Shown here one piece after another: positions 38,163 through 47,921 of a DNA stretch of 64,000 nucleotides. Location: assembly GCA_963733085.1 (NCBI GenBank), contig CAVTBY010000001.1, forward strand, positions 124,001 to 188,000. The letters run 5' to 3'. The notes beneath the pieces are model-generated. The model had not been told where the DNA came from. It did not search any database and saw nothing but the letters and a program-made list of their open reading frames with translations. The position numbers and the translations under genes are program-made. Numbering within the stretch: the first letter of the stretch is position 1; each line of letters opens with the position of its first letter. The stretch comes from Desertimonas sp963733085. Its GTDB lineage: Bacteria > Actinomycetota > Acidimicrobiia > Acidimicrobiales > Ilumatobacteraceae.

Positions 38163-40259
38163 TCAGCCGGCGTCGCGGAGCTCGCGGCGCAGGTCGGCGA
38201 TCTCGTCGCGGAGCTTGGCTGCATACTCGAAGCGCAGGTCAGCCGACGCCTCGTGCATCTCCTCCTCGAGCGTCTGGATCAGCCGCTGCATCTCCTGTTG
38301 CGGCAACGTGCGCAGCTCGCGCTGGACCTTGTCGCGTTCACGCTGACGGCGCCGGTCCTTCATCGGCACTGGCGCGAGATCGTCGGGGCGGAGCAGCGAG
38401 AGGATGTCGCCGACTGCCTTGCGGATCGTCTGCGGGTTGATCCCGTGCTCGGCGTTGTAGGCGATCTGGCGGGCGCGCCGCTCTTGGGTGATGTCGATCG
38501 CCCGCTTCATCGAGTCGGTGATCCGATCGGCGTACATCACGACTTGCCCGTCGACGTTGCGGGCGGCGCGGCCGGTCGTCTGGATCAGCGACGTCTCCGA
38601 GCGGAGGAATCCCTCCTTGTCGGCGTCGAGGATGGCGACGAGCGATACCTCCGGCAGGTCGAGTCCCTCGCGCAGCAGGTTGATGCCGACGAGCACGTCG
38701 AACTCGCCGAGGCGCAGGGCGCGCAGGATCTCGATGCGTTGCACCGTGTCGATGTTGGAGTGCAGGTAGCGGACTCGGAGGCCCTGCTCGAGCAGGTACT
38801 CGGTGAGGTCCTCGGCCATCTTCTTCGTCAACGTCGTGACGAGTACGCGATCGCCGCGTTCGACGCGGCCGTTGATGCCCTCGATGAGATCGTCGATCTG
38901 GCCCTTCGTCGGCTTGACGATCACCTCTGGGTCGACCAGCCCGGTCGGGCGAACGATCTGCTCGGCGACCTGCGACGAGACCCGCAGCTCGTAGGCGCTC
39001 GGCGTTGCCGACATGAAGACGCATTGGTTGATCCGACCGAGCGTCTCGTCGAAGGTCAGCGGGCGGTTGTCGCGGGCGGACGGAAGGCGGAAGCCGTGCT
39101 CGACGAGGATGTCCTTGCGGCTGCGGTCGCCCTCGAACTGGCCGTGCAGCTGGGGAACGGCGACGTGGCTCTCGTCGATGACGAGCAGGAAGTCATCAGG
39201 GAAGTAGTCGAGCAGCGTGAACGGCGGCTGACCGAAGTCTCGCCCGTCGATGTGCATCGAGTAGTTCTCGATCCCATTGCAGTAGCCGACCTCGGCCATC
39301 ATCTCGAGGTCGTACTGGGTGCGCATGCGCAGCCGTTGCGCCTCCAGCAGCTTGCCCTCGCGCTCGAAGTAGGCGAGCCGCTCCTGGAGCTCCGTTTCGA
39401 TCTTGGCCATCGCCACCGTCAGCCGCTCGGTGCCGGCGACATAGTGGGTGGCCGGGAAGATCTGCGTGCGGTTGAGCTCGCGCAGCGTCTCGCCCGTGAG
39501 CGGATCGATGACCGTGAGGCGGTCGACGGTGTCGCCGAACATCTCGATGCGCAGCACGGACTCCTCGTAGGACGGATGCACCTCGATCGTGTCGCCGCGG
39601 ACGCGGAACTTGCCGCGGCCGAGGGCGGCGTCGTTGCGGTCGAACTGCATGTCGACGAGGCGACGCAGGATGCTGCGCATGTCGTAGTCGACGCCGACAG
39701 AGAGATCGATGAGCTGCCCGCGGTACTCGTCCGGGCTGCCCATCCCGTAGATGCAGCTGACGCTGGCGACGACGATCGTGTCACGTCGGGTGAGCAACGC
39801 TGCGGTCGCCGAGTGGCGCAGGCGGTCGATCTCGTCGTTGATCGACGAGTCCTTCTCGATGTACGTGTCCGTCGACGGGATGTACGCCTCGGGCTGGTAG
39901 TAGTCGTAGTAGCTGACGAAGTACTCGACGCGATTGTTGGGGAAGAACTCGCGCATCTCCTGGGCGAGCTGGGCGGCGAGACTCTTGTTCGGAGCGAGGA
40001 TCAGCGTCGGGCGTTGCACCCGCTCGATCGTCCAGGCGATCGTCGCCGACTTGCCCGAGCCGGTGATGCCGAGCAGCGTCTGGAAGCGGTCGCCGCGCAG
40101 GACACCCTCGCTGAGCTTCTCGACGGCCAGCGGCTGGTCACCCGCCGGGGCGAAGTCGGACACGACCTTGAACGGCTCGTCGCCCACCGGGCCAAGGGTC
40201 GAGGACGTCTGGAAGGTGGTGAGATCGATCGGCGATGCGGCGGGAGGGGCGTCAGCCAC
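38163..40259 (-). CDS. uvrB: Excinuclease ABC subunit B
   Basis: 698 residues from GTG 40259. Walker A GITGSGKSATIAW, beta-hairpin region EYFVSYYDYYQPEAYIPSTD, helicase motifs (VIDESHVAVPQ, TTGRAARNVDGQVVMYAD) and the C-terminal UVR motif EEEMHEASADLRFEYAAKLR. It verifies damage delivered by UvrA and recruits UvrC. It converges with the Uma2 gene (14-base gap) and follows a strong family B-like hairpin that ends the upstream operon. Confidence 0.97.
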   Translation of the reverse strand: MADAPPAASPIDLTTFQTSSTLGPVGDEPFKVVSDFAPAGDQPLAVEKLSEGVLRGDRFQTLLGITGSGKSATIAWTIERVQRPTLILAPNKSLAAQLAQEMREFFPNNRVEYFVSYYDYYQPEAYIPSTDTYIEKDSSINDEIDRLRHSATAALLTRRDTIVVASVSCIYGMGSPDEYRGQLIDLSVGVDYDMRSILRRLVDMQFDRNDAALGRGKFRVRGDTIEVHPSYEESVLRIEMFGDTVDRLTVIDPLTGETLRELNRTQIFPATHYVAGTERLTVAMAKIETELQERLAYFEREGKLLEAQRLRMRTQYDLEMMAEVGYCNGIENYSMHIDGRDFGQPPFTLLDYFPDDFLLVIDESHVAVPQLHGQFEGDRSRKDILVEHGFRLPSARDNRPLTFDETLGRINQCVFMSATPSAYELRVSSQVAEQIVRPTGLVDPEVIVKPTKGQIDDLIEGINGRVERGDRVLVTTLTKKMAEDLTEYLLEQGLRVRYLHSNIDTVQRIEILRALRLGEFDVLVGINLLREGLDLPEVSLVAILDADKEGFLRSETSLIQTTGRAARNVDGQVVMYADRITDSMKRAIDITQERRARQIAYNAEHGINPQTIRKAVGDILSLLRPDDLAPVPMKDRRRQRERDKVQRELRTLPQQEMQRLIQTLEEEMHEASADLRFEYAAKLRDEIADLRRELRDAG

Positions 40260-40329
40260 CCGGTCATTGTAGTCCCGAACAACCGTTCTGCCGGCGTGAC
40301 GTCTGGCCTACCGCCCTCCGAAGCCCGTC

Positions 40330-40373
40330 TGCGTCAGCGAACACGACGCCGGCGGTCGTGTTCGCTGACACAG
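40330..40373. terminator. Hairpin between lysoplasmalogenase and uvrB, related to family B
   Basis: Perfect 15-base stem GTCAGCGAACACGAC (40333-40347) / GTCGTGTTCGCTGAC (40355-40369) with a 7-base loop. Its outer ends TGCGTCAGC and CTGACACA match family B copy 2, while the centre differs. It starts 2-3 bases after the lysoplasmalogenase stop, so it likely terminates the rpsA-coaE operon. Confidence 0.75.
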
Positions 40374-40375
40374 AG

Positions 40376-41026
40376 CTAGCCGCCGATGATCAGGCCGGCG
40401 ATGAGCAGGAGCTGGCCGAGGTGATAGGTCACCATGATCGGGAGGTCGGCGCCGTGGAACGGTCGCACGAAGCGGTTGTAGGCGATCATCGAGTCGCTGA
40501 CGGCGAACCACGTCGCCCCGGCGAACGCCAGCCAGCTCGGCGTTCCGGTAGCGGTGACGACCATCGCCGAGATGATCAACGAGTACACGACCACGGCGAC
40601 GAGCATCGGTTGCCCGCCGTGGCGTCGTGCTCCATCGAGCATCCGGGTGACGACCTGGAAACCGATCAGGACCACGAGGACCGGGAATGCCACGGCCAGC
40701 CGCGGCCACGACACGCCGACGAGCAACGCCGTCACGACGTAGGCCACATGCCCGAGTGCGAACGCGCTCAGGCCGGCGAGGAAGCGTTCGTTGCTGTCTC
40801 CGAGCAGCGCCACGTCGCCGGCAAGACACAGCAGTGCAGCCACGACGAGCGCCGCCCGGGCGTCGCCGGCCATTTCTCCAGCGACGGCGGCGATGACAAC
40901 GAGGACGACTGTCGCCGCCGGCTTGGTCAGGCGGCGGCGACGTTGAGCGCCCTGCCAGATCGCCAGCCAGTCGGCGGCAGCGAACGCGGCGAATGCAATG
41001 ACGAGGACGAGTGTCAGCGCATCCAC
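40376..41026 (-). CDS. Lysoplasmalogenase (YhhN family) membrane protein
   Basis: About 216 residues from GTG 41026, one base after the coaE stop. Seven to eight hydrophobic helices; the family motif LLCLAGDVALLG, plus FALGHVAYVV, VYSLIISAMVV and SDSMIAYNRF with its conserved acidic residue. YhhN/TMEM86 proteins hydrolyse the vinyl-ether bond of lysoplasmalogens; activity here is inferred by family only. It is translationally coupled to coaE. The longer upstream frame overlaps coaE and is not used. Confidence 0.85.
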   Translation of the reverse strand: MDALTLVLVIAFAAFAAADWLAIWQGAQRRRRLTKPAATVVLVVIAAVAGEMAGDARAALVVAALLCLAGDVALLGDSNERFLAGLSAFALGHVAYVVTALLVGVSWPRLAVAFPVLVVLIGFQVVTRMLDGARRHGGQPMLVAVVVYSLIISAMVVTATGTPSWLAFAGATWFAVSDSMIAYNRFVRPFHGADLPIMVTYHLGQLLLIAGLIIGG

Positions 41027-41027
41027 G

Positions 41028-41633
41028 TCACGTCGGCTGCGGCGGCAGCGTGTGCATCCACGCCCAGACGTCGTCGACTTGGCGTTCGAGTGACTCACGG
41101 TCACCGGAGTTGTCGATCACCCGATCGGCCATGGCCAGGCGCTGCTCCCGGGGCAGCTGCGCCGCCATCCTGACGCGGACTTGTTCCTCGCTTATCGCCC
41201 GCTCGGCGACGACCCTCTGCACAGCGACCTCCGTCGGGACGTCGACGACGACCAAGGCAGCCATCGCGTAGGTATCGCGATCGGTGATCAGCGGGATGTC
41301 GAGCACGACAACGTTGTCCGTGCCGGCGTTGGCGGCAACGCGCCGGGCGATCTCGCGGCGCACCGCCGGGTGGACGATCTCGTTGAGATCCTTGACGGCG
41401 TCATCGTCAGCGAACGCCAACGCGGCGAGCTTCGCCCGATCGAGGGCGCCGCCGGCGGTGATGATCTGGTCACCGAATCGTTGGGCGAGCTGCTCCAGAA
41501 GCGGAGCGCCGGGTTGCTGGAGCTCGTGGACGATCGCGTCGGCGTCGATGATCACCGCGCCTCGCCGGCCGAGCAGTTGGGCGACGGTCGACTTGCCCGA
41601 ACCGATTCCACCGGTGAGCCCGACGACGATCAC
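41028..41633 (-). CDS. coaE: Dephospho-CoA kinase
   Basis: 201 residues from GTG 41633. P-loop GLTGGIGSGKSTVAQLL (residues 5-21), IIDADAIVHELQQPG for substrate, and DIPLITDRD are typical. It adds the final phosphate in coenzyme A biosynthesis. Its order after rpsA (27-base gap) is common in actinobacteria, and it runs into the lysoplasmalogenase gene. Confidence 0.96.
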   Translation of the reverse strand: MIVVGLTGGIGSGKSTVAQLLGRRGAVIIDADAIVHELQQPGAPLLEQLAQRFGDQIITAGGALDRAKLAALAFADDDAVKDLNEIVHPAVRREIARRVAANAGTDNVVVLDIPLITDRDTYAMAALVVVDVPTEVAVQRVVAERAISEEQVRVRMAAQLPREQRLAMADRVIDNSGDRESLERQVDDVWAWMHTLPPQPT

Positions 41634-41660
41634 CGCCGCCTCAATGCGGCCGCAGCGGAA

Positions 41661-43079
41661 TCACTCCGTCGTGGCGGTGGTCGGCGTCGGCGTCGGCGTC
41701 GGCGACGACATCGGCGACGACATCGGCGACGACATCGGCGCATCGGCGACGGCATCGGCGACGACGTCGTTGTCGTCGACCTTCGGCGCTTCGGCCGCCT
41801 CGGCGGCCGCCGGAGCGCCCGCTTCGTCGCCGTAGTACTCCGACCAGGCAGCCTCACGCTCGGCGTCGGAGTCACCTGACGCCCAGTTGCCGTGCTCGTC
41901 GACCTCGAAGTGCTCGCGATACTCCTCGGCGAGCTCACCGCCCTCGGCGGCCTGCTTGATCGACAGGCTGATCCGCCGACGGGCGAGGTCGAGATCGATG
42001 ATCTTGACCCACAGCTCTTCGCCGGGCGTGACGACCTGGTCGGGCGAGTCGACGTGATGTGTCGACATCTCGGAGATGTGCACGAGGCCCTCGATGCCGT
42101 CGCCGACCTGGACGAAGGCGCCGAACTGGACGAGCTTGGTGACTCGGCCGTAGACGAGCTGGCCGACCTCGTGGGTGGAGGCGAACTCCTGCCACGGATC
42201 CTGCTGCGTCGCCTTCAGGGACAGGCTGATCCGCTCGCGGCTCATGTCGACGTCGAGCACCTGGACGGTCACCTGGTCGCCGACGGCGACGACGGAGCCG
42301 GGGTGGTCGACGTGCTTCCAGGACAGCTCGCTGACGTGGATCAGGCCGTCCATCCCGCCGAGATCGACGAAGGCGCCGAAGCTGACGACCGACGACACCG
42401 TGCCCTCGCGGACCTCGCCGACCTTGAGGTTGTTGAGGAACGAGTCGCGGGACTCCTTCTGCGTCTCCTCGAGGTGGGCGCGGCGGCTGAGCACGACGTT
42501 GTTGCGGTTCTTGTCGAGCTCGATGATCTTCGCCTGGATGCGCTGGCCGACGTAGGGCTGAAGGTCGCGCACTCGGCGCAGCTCGACGAGCGACGCCGGC
42601 AGGAAGCCGCGCAGCCCGATGTCGACGATGAGGCCGCCCTTGACGACCTCGATCACCGGACCCTCGACGACACCTTCCTCTTCCTTGATTCGCTCGATCG
42701 TCCCCCACGCCCGCTCGTACTGCGCCCGCTTCTTGGACAGGATGAGGCGGCCTTCTTTGTCCTCTTTCTGGAGGACAAGTGCTTCGACCTTCTCGCCGAG
42801 CGACACGATCTCGTTGGGGTCGACATCGTTGCGGATGCTCAGCTCGCGGGACGGGATGACGCCTTCGGACTTGTAGCCGATGTCGAGGAGGACTTCGTCC
42901 TTGTCGATCTTGACGATCGTGCCGGTGACGATCTGGCCGTCATCAACTTCGACCATCGTGCCGTCGATGGCATCGGCGAAGGACATTCCGAGATCGTCAA
43001 CGGAGATCTCGCGGGGGGTGTAGTTGCCATCCTCGTCGAAGGTTCCCATCGACGGGGAGGTGATCGTGGTGTCGGACAA
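41661..43079 (-). CDS. rpsA: 30S ribosomal protein S1
   Basis: 472 residues from TTG 43079 (an internal ATG at 43049 is an alternative start). Four S1 RNA-binding domains: GTIVKIDKDEVLLDIGYKSE, GLIVDIGLRGFLPASLV, SSVVSFGAFVDLGGMDGLIH and KLVQFGAFVQVGDGIEGLVH. The domain linkers match actinobacterial S1 (KEDKEGRLILSKKRAQYERA). It binds mRNA leaders on the 30S subunit. The C-terminal about 60 residues are low complexity (APAAAEAAEAP, then MSSP and PT repeats) encoded by short tandem DNA repeats, not seen in the conserved core. Confidence 0.97.
   Translation of the reverse strand: MSDTTITSPSMGTFDEDGNYTPREISVDDLGMSFADAIDGTMVEVDDGQIVTGTIVKIDKDEVLLDIGYKSEGVIPSRELSIRNDVDPNEIVSLGEKVEALVLQKEDKEGRLILSKKRAQYERAWGTIERIKEEEGVVEGPVIEVVKGGLIVDIGLRGFLPASLVELRRVRDLQPYVGQRIQAKIIELDKNRNNVVLSRRAHLEETQKESRDSFLNNLKVGEVREGTVSSVVSFGAFVDLGGMDGLIHVSELSWKHVDHPGSVVAVGDQVTVQVLDVDMSRERISLSLKATQQDPWQEFASTHEVGQLVYGRVTKLVQFGAFVQVGDGIEGLVHISEMSTHHVDSPDQVVTPGEELWVKIIDLDLARRRISLSIKQAAEGGELAEEYREHFEVDEHGNWASGDSDAEREAAWSEYYGDEAGAPAAAEAAEAPKVDDNDVVADAVADAPMSSPMSSPMSSPTPTPTPTTATTE
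41704..41743. repeat. 12-base microsatellite in the rpsA 3' end
   Basis: GACATCGGCGAC repeats about three times and continues imperfectly; on the coding strand it produces MSSP repeats. Such a repeat can expand or contract by four-residue steps without breaking the frame. Confidence 0.8.
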
Positions 43080-43242
43080 GAGTTCGTGCTGCTTTCGGAT
43101 GGACAGGATCGTTTGGTGGATAGGAAACGGAGGACGAACTCCCCGCCGTCGGGGACTGCGCGGGAGGGCTCGAAGTCCGGCGGCACAGGCTAGCAGCGGT
43201 GATGCCGCACGGCTCCACGTTCAATCGGTCACGGTGGTGCGT

Positions 43243-44120
43243 CTACGACCGAGCAGGTTCCTCGATCGCCGCGGCGATCGGCCCGATCGGGGTCATCGGC
43301 GGGACATCGCCGGTTGCGATCACCGCCCGCGCGAGTGGCGTCAACAAGGCGACCAACCGCTCGATCTCCTCGTCGTCGAGGGTCTCGTAGGCCGTCAGGG
43401 CGATGCGATCGGTGCGCTCCTCGAGCTCGGCCTTGAACGCCGAGCCCTCAGCGGTGATGGCACCGTCCGGCGTCAGCAGTCCGCGATCGGCGAGGCTGGT
43501 GACGTTGGCCGCCCACTCCGCGTCGTCGTAGTCCCGGCCGAACGACATGAACTCGGGCGGGGCGCCGCCTGCGGCGGAGTGGAGCACGTTCGCTTCGCGA
43601 CCGGCGATGCCGGCGGCGGTCAAGCACGGCGACGTGGCCGTCGCCGCGGTGCTCCCGGAGCAGGGTCGCCGCGTGCCACAACACACCGAGGGGATCGTCG
43701 GGCCACGGCAGGGCGGCGTTGACGGCGAACAGCGCCCGGCCCTCCGGCAGGCGCCGATTCGGCAGCGCGTCGAGCCAGGCCAGCGGCTTCGGTGACGTCA
43801 GCGTCACCGAGTGAGCGCTGCAAGGCGGCGACCGACCCGTGCAGCCGGGCGCCGAGCGCAGCTTCCGGCGGAGCGAAGTCCCAGGCGTCGGGAATCGCCC
43901 TGGCGACGCGGGACGGAGCGAAGTTGTAGAACAATGCCGTAACGACGTCAGGCCCGACCGGGCCGAGTGGAGCCGCCCGCCCGGCGAAGTACCCCATCCA
44001 GAAGCCCTTGTAGCCGGCATCGCGAAGGCCGGCCACCGGTTCGGGGCTGAAGTAGGTGACGGCGTGGATCAGCTCGAGTCGCTGCCACAACCGGCGGGCA
44101 ATGGCGGGTTCGCGGGACAT
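43243..44120 (-). CDS. SCO6745-family protein, two +1 frameshifts
   Basis: Begins MSREPAIARRLWQRLELIHA; VTYFSPEPVAGLRDAGYKGF is highly characteristic of the SCO6745 family. The frame changes near 43745 (joining to EGRALFAVNAALPWPDDPL) and near 43624 (joining to LTAAGIAGREANVLHSAAGG), then runs to EEPARS. About 290 residues after correction. The C-terminal half resembles a winged-helix-like arrangement (LADRGLLTPDGAITAEG). The family is conserved in actinobacteria with no known function. It faces away from the VOC gene. Confidence 0.78.
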
Positions 44121-44178
44121 CGCGAGCAGTCTTCCCGACCGCCCGTGCTCGGCGACGGATCGGACCTACTCTCTGGCG

Positions 44179-44565
44179 ATGATCACGTCGATCCACACCC
44201 TCATCTACTCCGACGATCCGCCGGCGACGCGCGCCTTCCTCCGTGATGTCCTCGGGTGGCCGTACGTCGAAGACTCCGGGTCCGAGGAGGGCTGGTTGAT
44301 CTTCCGGACCGGGCCGAGCGAGCTCGGGGTGCACCCGACATCGGGCTCGTGGGAGGGCGCCGAGTTCTCGCATCCCGTGCATCACGAGATCTCCGTGATG
44401 TGCGACGACATCGCCGTCACGAAGGCTGAACTGGAAGGCAAGGGCGCTGTGTTCACCAGCGATGTCGTCGACGAGGGCTTCGGCCTGACGGCATCGATGC
44501 AGCTCCCCGGCGCCGGCCAGATCCTGCTCTACGAACCCCGCCACGCCACCGCCTACGGGCTCTAG
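44179..44565 (+). CDS. VOC-family protein
   Basis: 128 residues from ATG 44179. Two VOC modules: SIHTLIYSDDPPATRAFLRD and HHEISVMCDDIAVTKAELEG; ends GAGQILLYEPRHATAYGL, common among small extradiol-dioxygenase-like/glyoxalase family members. Function unknown. A family C repeat after its stop probably serves as a terminator facing polA from the other strand. Confidence 0.87.
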   Translation: MITSIHTLIYSDDPPATRAFLRDVLGWPYVEDSGSEEGWLIFRTGPSELGVHPTSGSWEGAEFSHPVHHEISVMCDDIAVTKAELEGKGAVFTSDVVDEGFGLTASMQLPGAGQILLYEPRHATAYGL

Positions 44566-44573
44566 CCCCACTC

Positions 44574-44656
44574 GATTGGAGTGTTTCCTGCCATTGGAGT
44601 GCTAGCTGTCGACACGTCCCGCAGCAAACACTCCGTCAGCAGCAAAGACTCCGATG
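44574..44656. repeat. Dispersed intergenic repeat, family C, copy 2
   Basis: Contains ATTGGAGTGTTTCCTGCC followed by ATTGGAGTGCTAGCTG on the left (a direct repeat like copy 1) and inverted partners GCAGCAAACACTCC and GCAGCAAAGACTCCGAT on the right, so two nested hairpins can form. It lies exactly between the convergent VOC and polA stops. Confidence 0.8.
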
Positions 44657-44657
44657 A

Positions 44658-47339
44658 TTAGGACTTGGCGTCGGCCCAGGTCTGGCCCCAGGCGGAGTTG
44701 ACCTCGAGGGGGACATCGAGCTCGGCGGCGTGGCGCATCAGTTCGACGACGTACGGCCCCGTCTCGTCCCGCTCCTCCTCGGGCACCTCGAGGAGCACCT
44801 CGTCGTGGACCTGGAGGACGAGGCGAGCGCTGCTCCCCCGCTCGCGCAGGCCCTCGTCGATGCGCACGATGGCGACCTTGAAGATGTCCGCGGCGAGACC
44901 CTGGATGCCGGCGTTCATCGCCTGGCGCTCGCCCGCCTGGCGGATTCGCCAGTTGCCGTCGAGCAATTCGGGGATCGGTCGGCGGCGCCCGAACAGGGTT
45001 TCCGTGTAGCCGACCTTGCGGGCCTCGACGACGGTGCGGTCCATGTACGACTTGACGTTCGGGAAGGCCGTGAAATACGCCTCGAGGATCACGGCCGCCT
45101 CTTCGGTCGCGATGTTGAGGCGTTGCCCGAGGCCGAATGCCTCCATGCCATAGGCCAACCCGTAGGAGACCATCTTCGCCTTCGAGCGCTGGTCGATGGT
45201 GACGGCGCCGGGGTCGACGCTGAAGATCCGCGCCGCCGTCGCGTTGTGGATGTCCTGGGCGCTCGTGAACGCGGCGATCAGCCCGGGATCGGCGGCGAGA
45301 TGGGCGATGCAACGCAACTCGATCTGGTTGTAGTCGGCGACGAGCATCACGTAGCCCGGGGCGGGGACGAACACGCGTCGGAACTGGCGACCCTCGTCGC
45401 GACGCACAGGAATGTTGTGCAGGTTCGGGCGGTCCGAGCTGAGCCGCCCCGTGCGAGCGACGGTCTGGTTGAACGTGGCGTGGATGCGGCCGTCGGCGGC
45501 AACCTCGAGCAACAAACCCTCGCCGTACGTGCCGCGCAGCTTCTCCAGCTCGCGGTACTGGAGCAACGGGCCGATGAACTCCGGCCACTGCTCCTGCAGC
45601 TTCTCCAGCGACCCTGCGTCGGTCGAAGCGCCTGTCTTCGTCTTCTTCACCGGAGTGAGACCGCGCTCGGTGAACAGGATCTGGCGCAGCTGGATCGTCG
45701 AGTTGACGTTGAGATCGTCGTGACCTGAGATCGTCCGCAACTCCGCGCCGAGCCGGGCGACGTCAGCGGTGAGCTTGTGATGGAGCTGTTCGAGGAATGG
45801 TCGGTCGACGGCGATGCCGACGTGCTCCATCCTGGCGAGGACGACGACGAGGGGGTTTTCGATCGTCTCATAGAGCTCGGCCATCCCCTGCTCGGCGAGG
45901 CTCGAGGTGATCGGCTCGACGAGGGCGGCGACGGCGAGGGCGTCGCGGGCAGCGCGCAGCTCGGGAGTCACTTCGGTTCCCCCGAGATCGAGCTGGCCGC
46001 TGACTGCGGGGTCGTCACCCGGCGCGGCGTACGTCGTGTAGTCCTCGAGGACGTGGCCGAGCTCGTAGCGTGCCTCGGCCGGCCGCAGCAGGTAGGCGGC
46101 GATCGCCGTGTCCAGCTCGAGCCCGAGCAACTCGATGCCCTGGGCGAGCAGTGAGCGCATCAGCGACTTCGTGTCGTGGCCACGGAACCGAACGGTGCCG
46201 AGGGCCGCCGCGACAGCGGGGTCGGCGAGATGATCCGCCGGAATCCACAGGACCGCGCTGTTCTGGGCACCGCCCAGACCCGCCGCGCTCTCCGGTGCGA
46301 CGACGACCGCGAGGCCTGCAACCGGCGACCGTCCCGGCTCACCGTCGTATGCCGCCGCGAGCGAGACGGCATCGAGGGCCGAGAGCGACGCACGAGATTC
46401 TTCGGGTGACTCGCTGACGCGCAGTTCCGGGTGCAGCTCGCTGCGATCGGCTGAGGCCACGACCGCTGCGGCGGGCCCCAGTGCCTCCGCGAGCCGGGCC
46501 TCGAAGGTGCGGAACTCGAGGAAGTCGAAGAGCCGCTTCACGTCGGCCTGGTTGGGGCGGATCACCAAATCGTCGGGAAGCTCCACCGGAGCGTCCTTGC
46601 GGAGCACGCTCACTTCGAGGTTCTTGCGCACACGCGCCTCGGACTCGGCGAGCGAGGCGCGCAGCTTCGGGGTCAGTTCGTCGAGGTGCGAGAAGATCCC
46701 GTCGAGGCCGCCGTAGGTGGAGATCAGCTTGGCCGCAGTCTTCTCACCGACGCCCGGTACGCCCGGCAGGTTGTCGCTCGGGTCACCACGCAACGCGGCG
46801 TACTCGGGATACTGCGCCGGCGTGACGCCGGTGCGATCGAAGATCCCGGCCTCGTCGTACAAGGTGTAGTCACTCACACCGCGCCGGTTGTAGAGCACCT
46901 TGATGTGCGGATCACGGACGAGTTGGTAGGCGTCGCGGTCGCCGGTGACGATGATGACTTCGTCGCCGCGGGCGGCCGCCTGCTCGGCGGCGGTTGCAAT
47001 CAGATCGTCGGCTTCGAACCCGGCGAGCTCACACACCGCCACGCCGAGAGCGTCGAGAACCTGGCGAACGAGACCCATCTGCTGGCGCAGCGGGTCAGGC
47101 GCGGCCTCCCGCTGCGCCTTGTATGTCGGATCGGCCTCGTGACGGAACGTCGGCTCGGGTCGGTCGAAGGCGACGAGGACCTGGTCGGGGCGCTGCTCCT
47201 TCATCACGTAGATGAACATCGACGTGAATCCGAACACGGCGTTGGTGAGCTGCCCGCTGGCCGTGGCCATATCCTGCGGCAGGGCGAAGAAGGCGCGGTA
47301 GGTCAGCGAGTTGCCGTCGAGGAGCAACAACTTTGGCAC
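44658..47339 (-). CDS. polA: DNA polymerase I
   Basis: About 893 residues from GTG 47339, just after the regulator's stop. N-terminal 5'-3' exonuclease (LLLLDGNSLTYRAFFALP; GFEADDLIATAA; GDPSDNLPGVPGVGEKTA), a middle region lacking the DxE of the proofreading site (inactive 3'-5' exonuclease, as in many actinobacteria), then family A polymerase motifs TGRLSSDRPNLHNIPVR, DYNQIELR, KMVSYGLAYGM and LQVHDEVLLEVP. Replaces Okazaki primers and fills repair gaps. Follows the ANTAR regulator, an arrangement also seen in mycobacteria. Confidence 0.97.
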   Translation of the reverse strand: MPKLLLLDGNSLTYRAFFALPQDMATASGQLTNAVFGFTSMFIYVMKEQRPDQVLVAFDRPEPTFRHEADPTYKAQREAAPDPLRQQMGLVRQVLDALGVAVCELAGFEADDLIATAAEQAAARGDEVIIVTGDRDAYQLVRDPHIKVLYNRRGVSDYTLYDEAGIFDRTGVTPAQYPEYAALRGDPSDNLPGVPGVGEKTAAKLISTYGGLDGIFSHLDELTPKLRASLAESEARVRKNLEVSVLRKDAPVELPDDLVIRPNQADVKRLFDFLEFRTFEARLAEALGPAAAVVASADRSELHPELRVSESPEESRASLSALDAVSLAAAYDGEPGRSPVAGLAVVVAPESAAGLGGAQNSAVLWIPADHLADPAVAAALGTVRFRGHDTKSLMRSLLAQGIELLGLELDTAIAAYLLRPAEARYELGHVLEDYTTYAAPGDDPAVSGQLDLGGTEVTPELRAARDALAVAALVEPITSSLAEQGMAELYETIENPLVVVLARMEHVGIAVDRPFLEQLHHKLTADVARLGAELRTISGHDDLNVNSTIQLRQILFTERGLTPVKKTKTGASTDAGSLEKLQEQWPEFIGPLLQYRELEKLRGTYGEGLLLEVAADGRIHATFNQTVARTGRLSSDRPNLHNIPVRRDEGRQFRRVFVPAPGYVMLVADYNQIELRCIAHLAADPGLIAAFTSAQDIHNATAARIFSVDPGAVTIDQRSKAKMVSYGLAYGMEAFGLGQRLNIATEEAAVILEAYFTAFPNVKSYMDRTVVEARKVGYTETLFGRRRPIPELLDGNWRIRQAGERQAMNAGIQGLAADIFKVAIVRIDEGLRERGSSARLVLQVHDEVLLEVPEEERDETGPYVVELMRHAAELDVPLEVNSAWGQTWADAKS

Positions 47340-47341
47340 GA

Positions 47342-47917
47342 TTACGGCCTCAACGACCCATCGATGACGCGCTCGGCGACGGCGCGCATCTTCGAGCGCT
47401 CGCTCATCGCCGTGCGTTGGATGTAGGCAAAGGCATCGTGCTCGGTCATCTTGCACTCGTCCATCAAGATGCCCTTGGCTCGGTCGATCGCCTTGCGCGC
47501 TTCGAGCTGCTCACCGAGGGCATCGATCTCGCCGGTCAGCGAGCGCAGCTCACGGAACCGCCCGATCGCCACTTCGATCGCCGGCACGAGGTCGGCCTTC
47601 TGGAACGGTTTGACGAGGTAGGCGAGGGCGCCGGCGTCGCGAGCGTCCTCGACGATCTCACGCTGGCTGAAGGCGGTCAGAATCAGCACGCCACACAGCT
47701 TCTCCTGGTTGATCAGGCGGGCGACCTCGAGGCCGTCCTTGCCGGGCATCTTGACGTCGAGGATGGCGAGATCGGGGACGAGGTCACGGACGAGCTCGAT
47801 GGCGCGATCGCCGTCGCCGGTCTCGCCGACGACCTCGTAGCCCTCCTCCTCCAGCGTCTCTCGCAGGTCCATCCTGATGATCGCCTCGTCCTCGGCGATC
47901 ACGACACGGATCGTCAC
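47342..47917 (-). CDS. ANTAR-domain response regulator (PdtaR-like)
   Basis: 191 residues: receiver domain with AEDEAIIRMDL, phospho-acceptor Asp in LAILDVKMPG and Lys in YLVKPF, then an ANTAR RNA-binding domain (ARKAIDRAKGILMDECKMTE with AFAYIQRTAM). ANTAR regulators are antiterminators that bind paired hairpin RNA. In mycobacteria the orthologue PdtaR sits upstream of polA and answers kinase PdtaS. The partner kinase is not in this window. Confidence 0.92.
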   Translation of the reverse strand: MTIRVVIAEDEAIIRMDLRETLEEEGYEVVGETGDGDRAIELVRDLVPDLAILDVKMPGKDGLEVARLINQEKLCGVLILTAFSQREIVEDARDAGALAYLVKPFQKADLVPAIEVAIGRFRELRSLTGEIDALGEQLEARKAIDRAKGILMDECKMTEHDAFAYIQRTAMSERSKMRAVAERVIDGSLRP

Positions 47918-47921
47918 AACA

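Noticed and set aside
38253..40379. 708-codon open frame opposite uvrB
   Set aside because: Shadow of uvrB in GC-rich DNA; composition is Arg/Asp/Val/Leu-biased without domains.
41892..43193. 433-codon open frame opposite rpsA
   Set aside because: Shadow of rpsA with no recognisable motifs.
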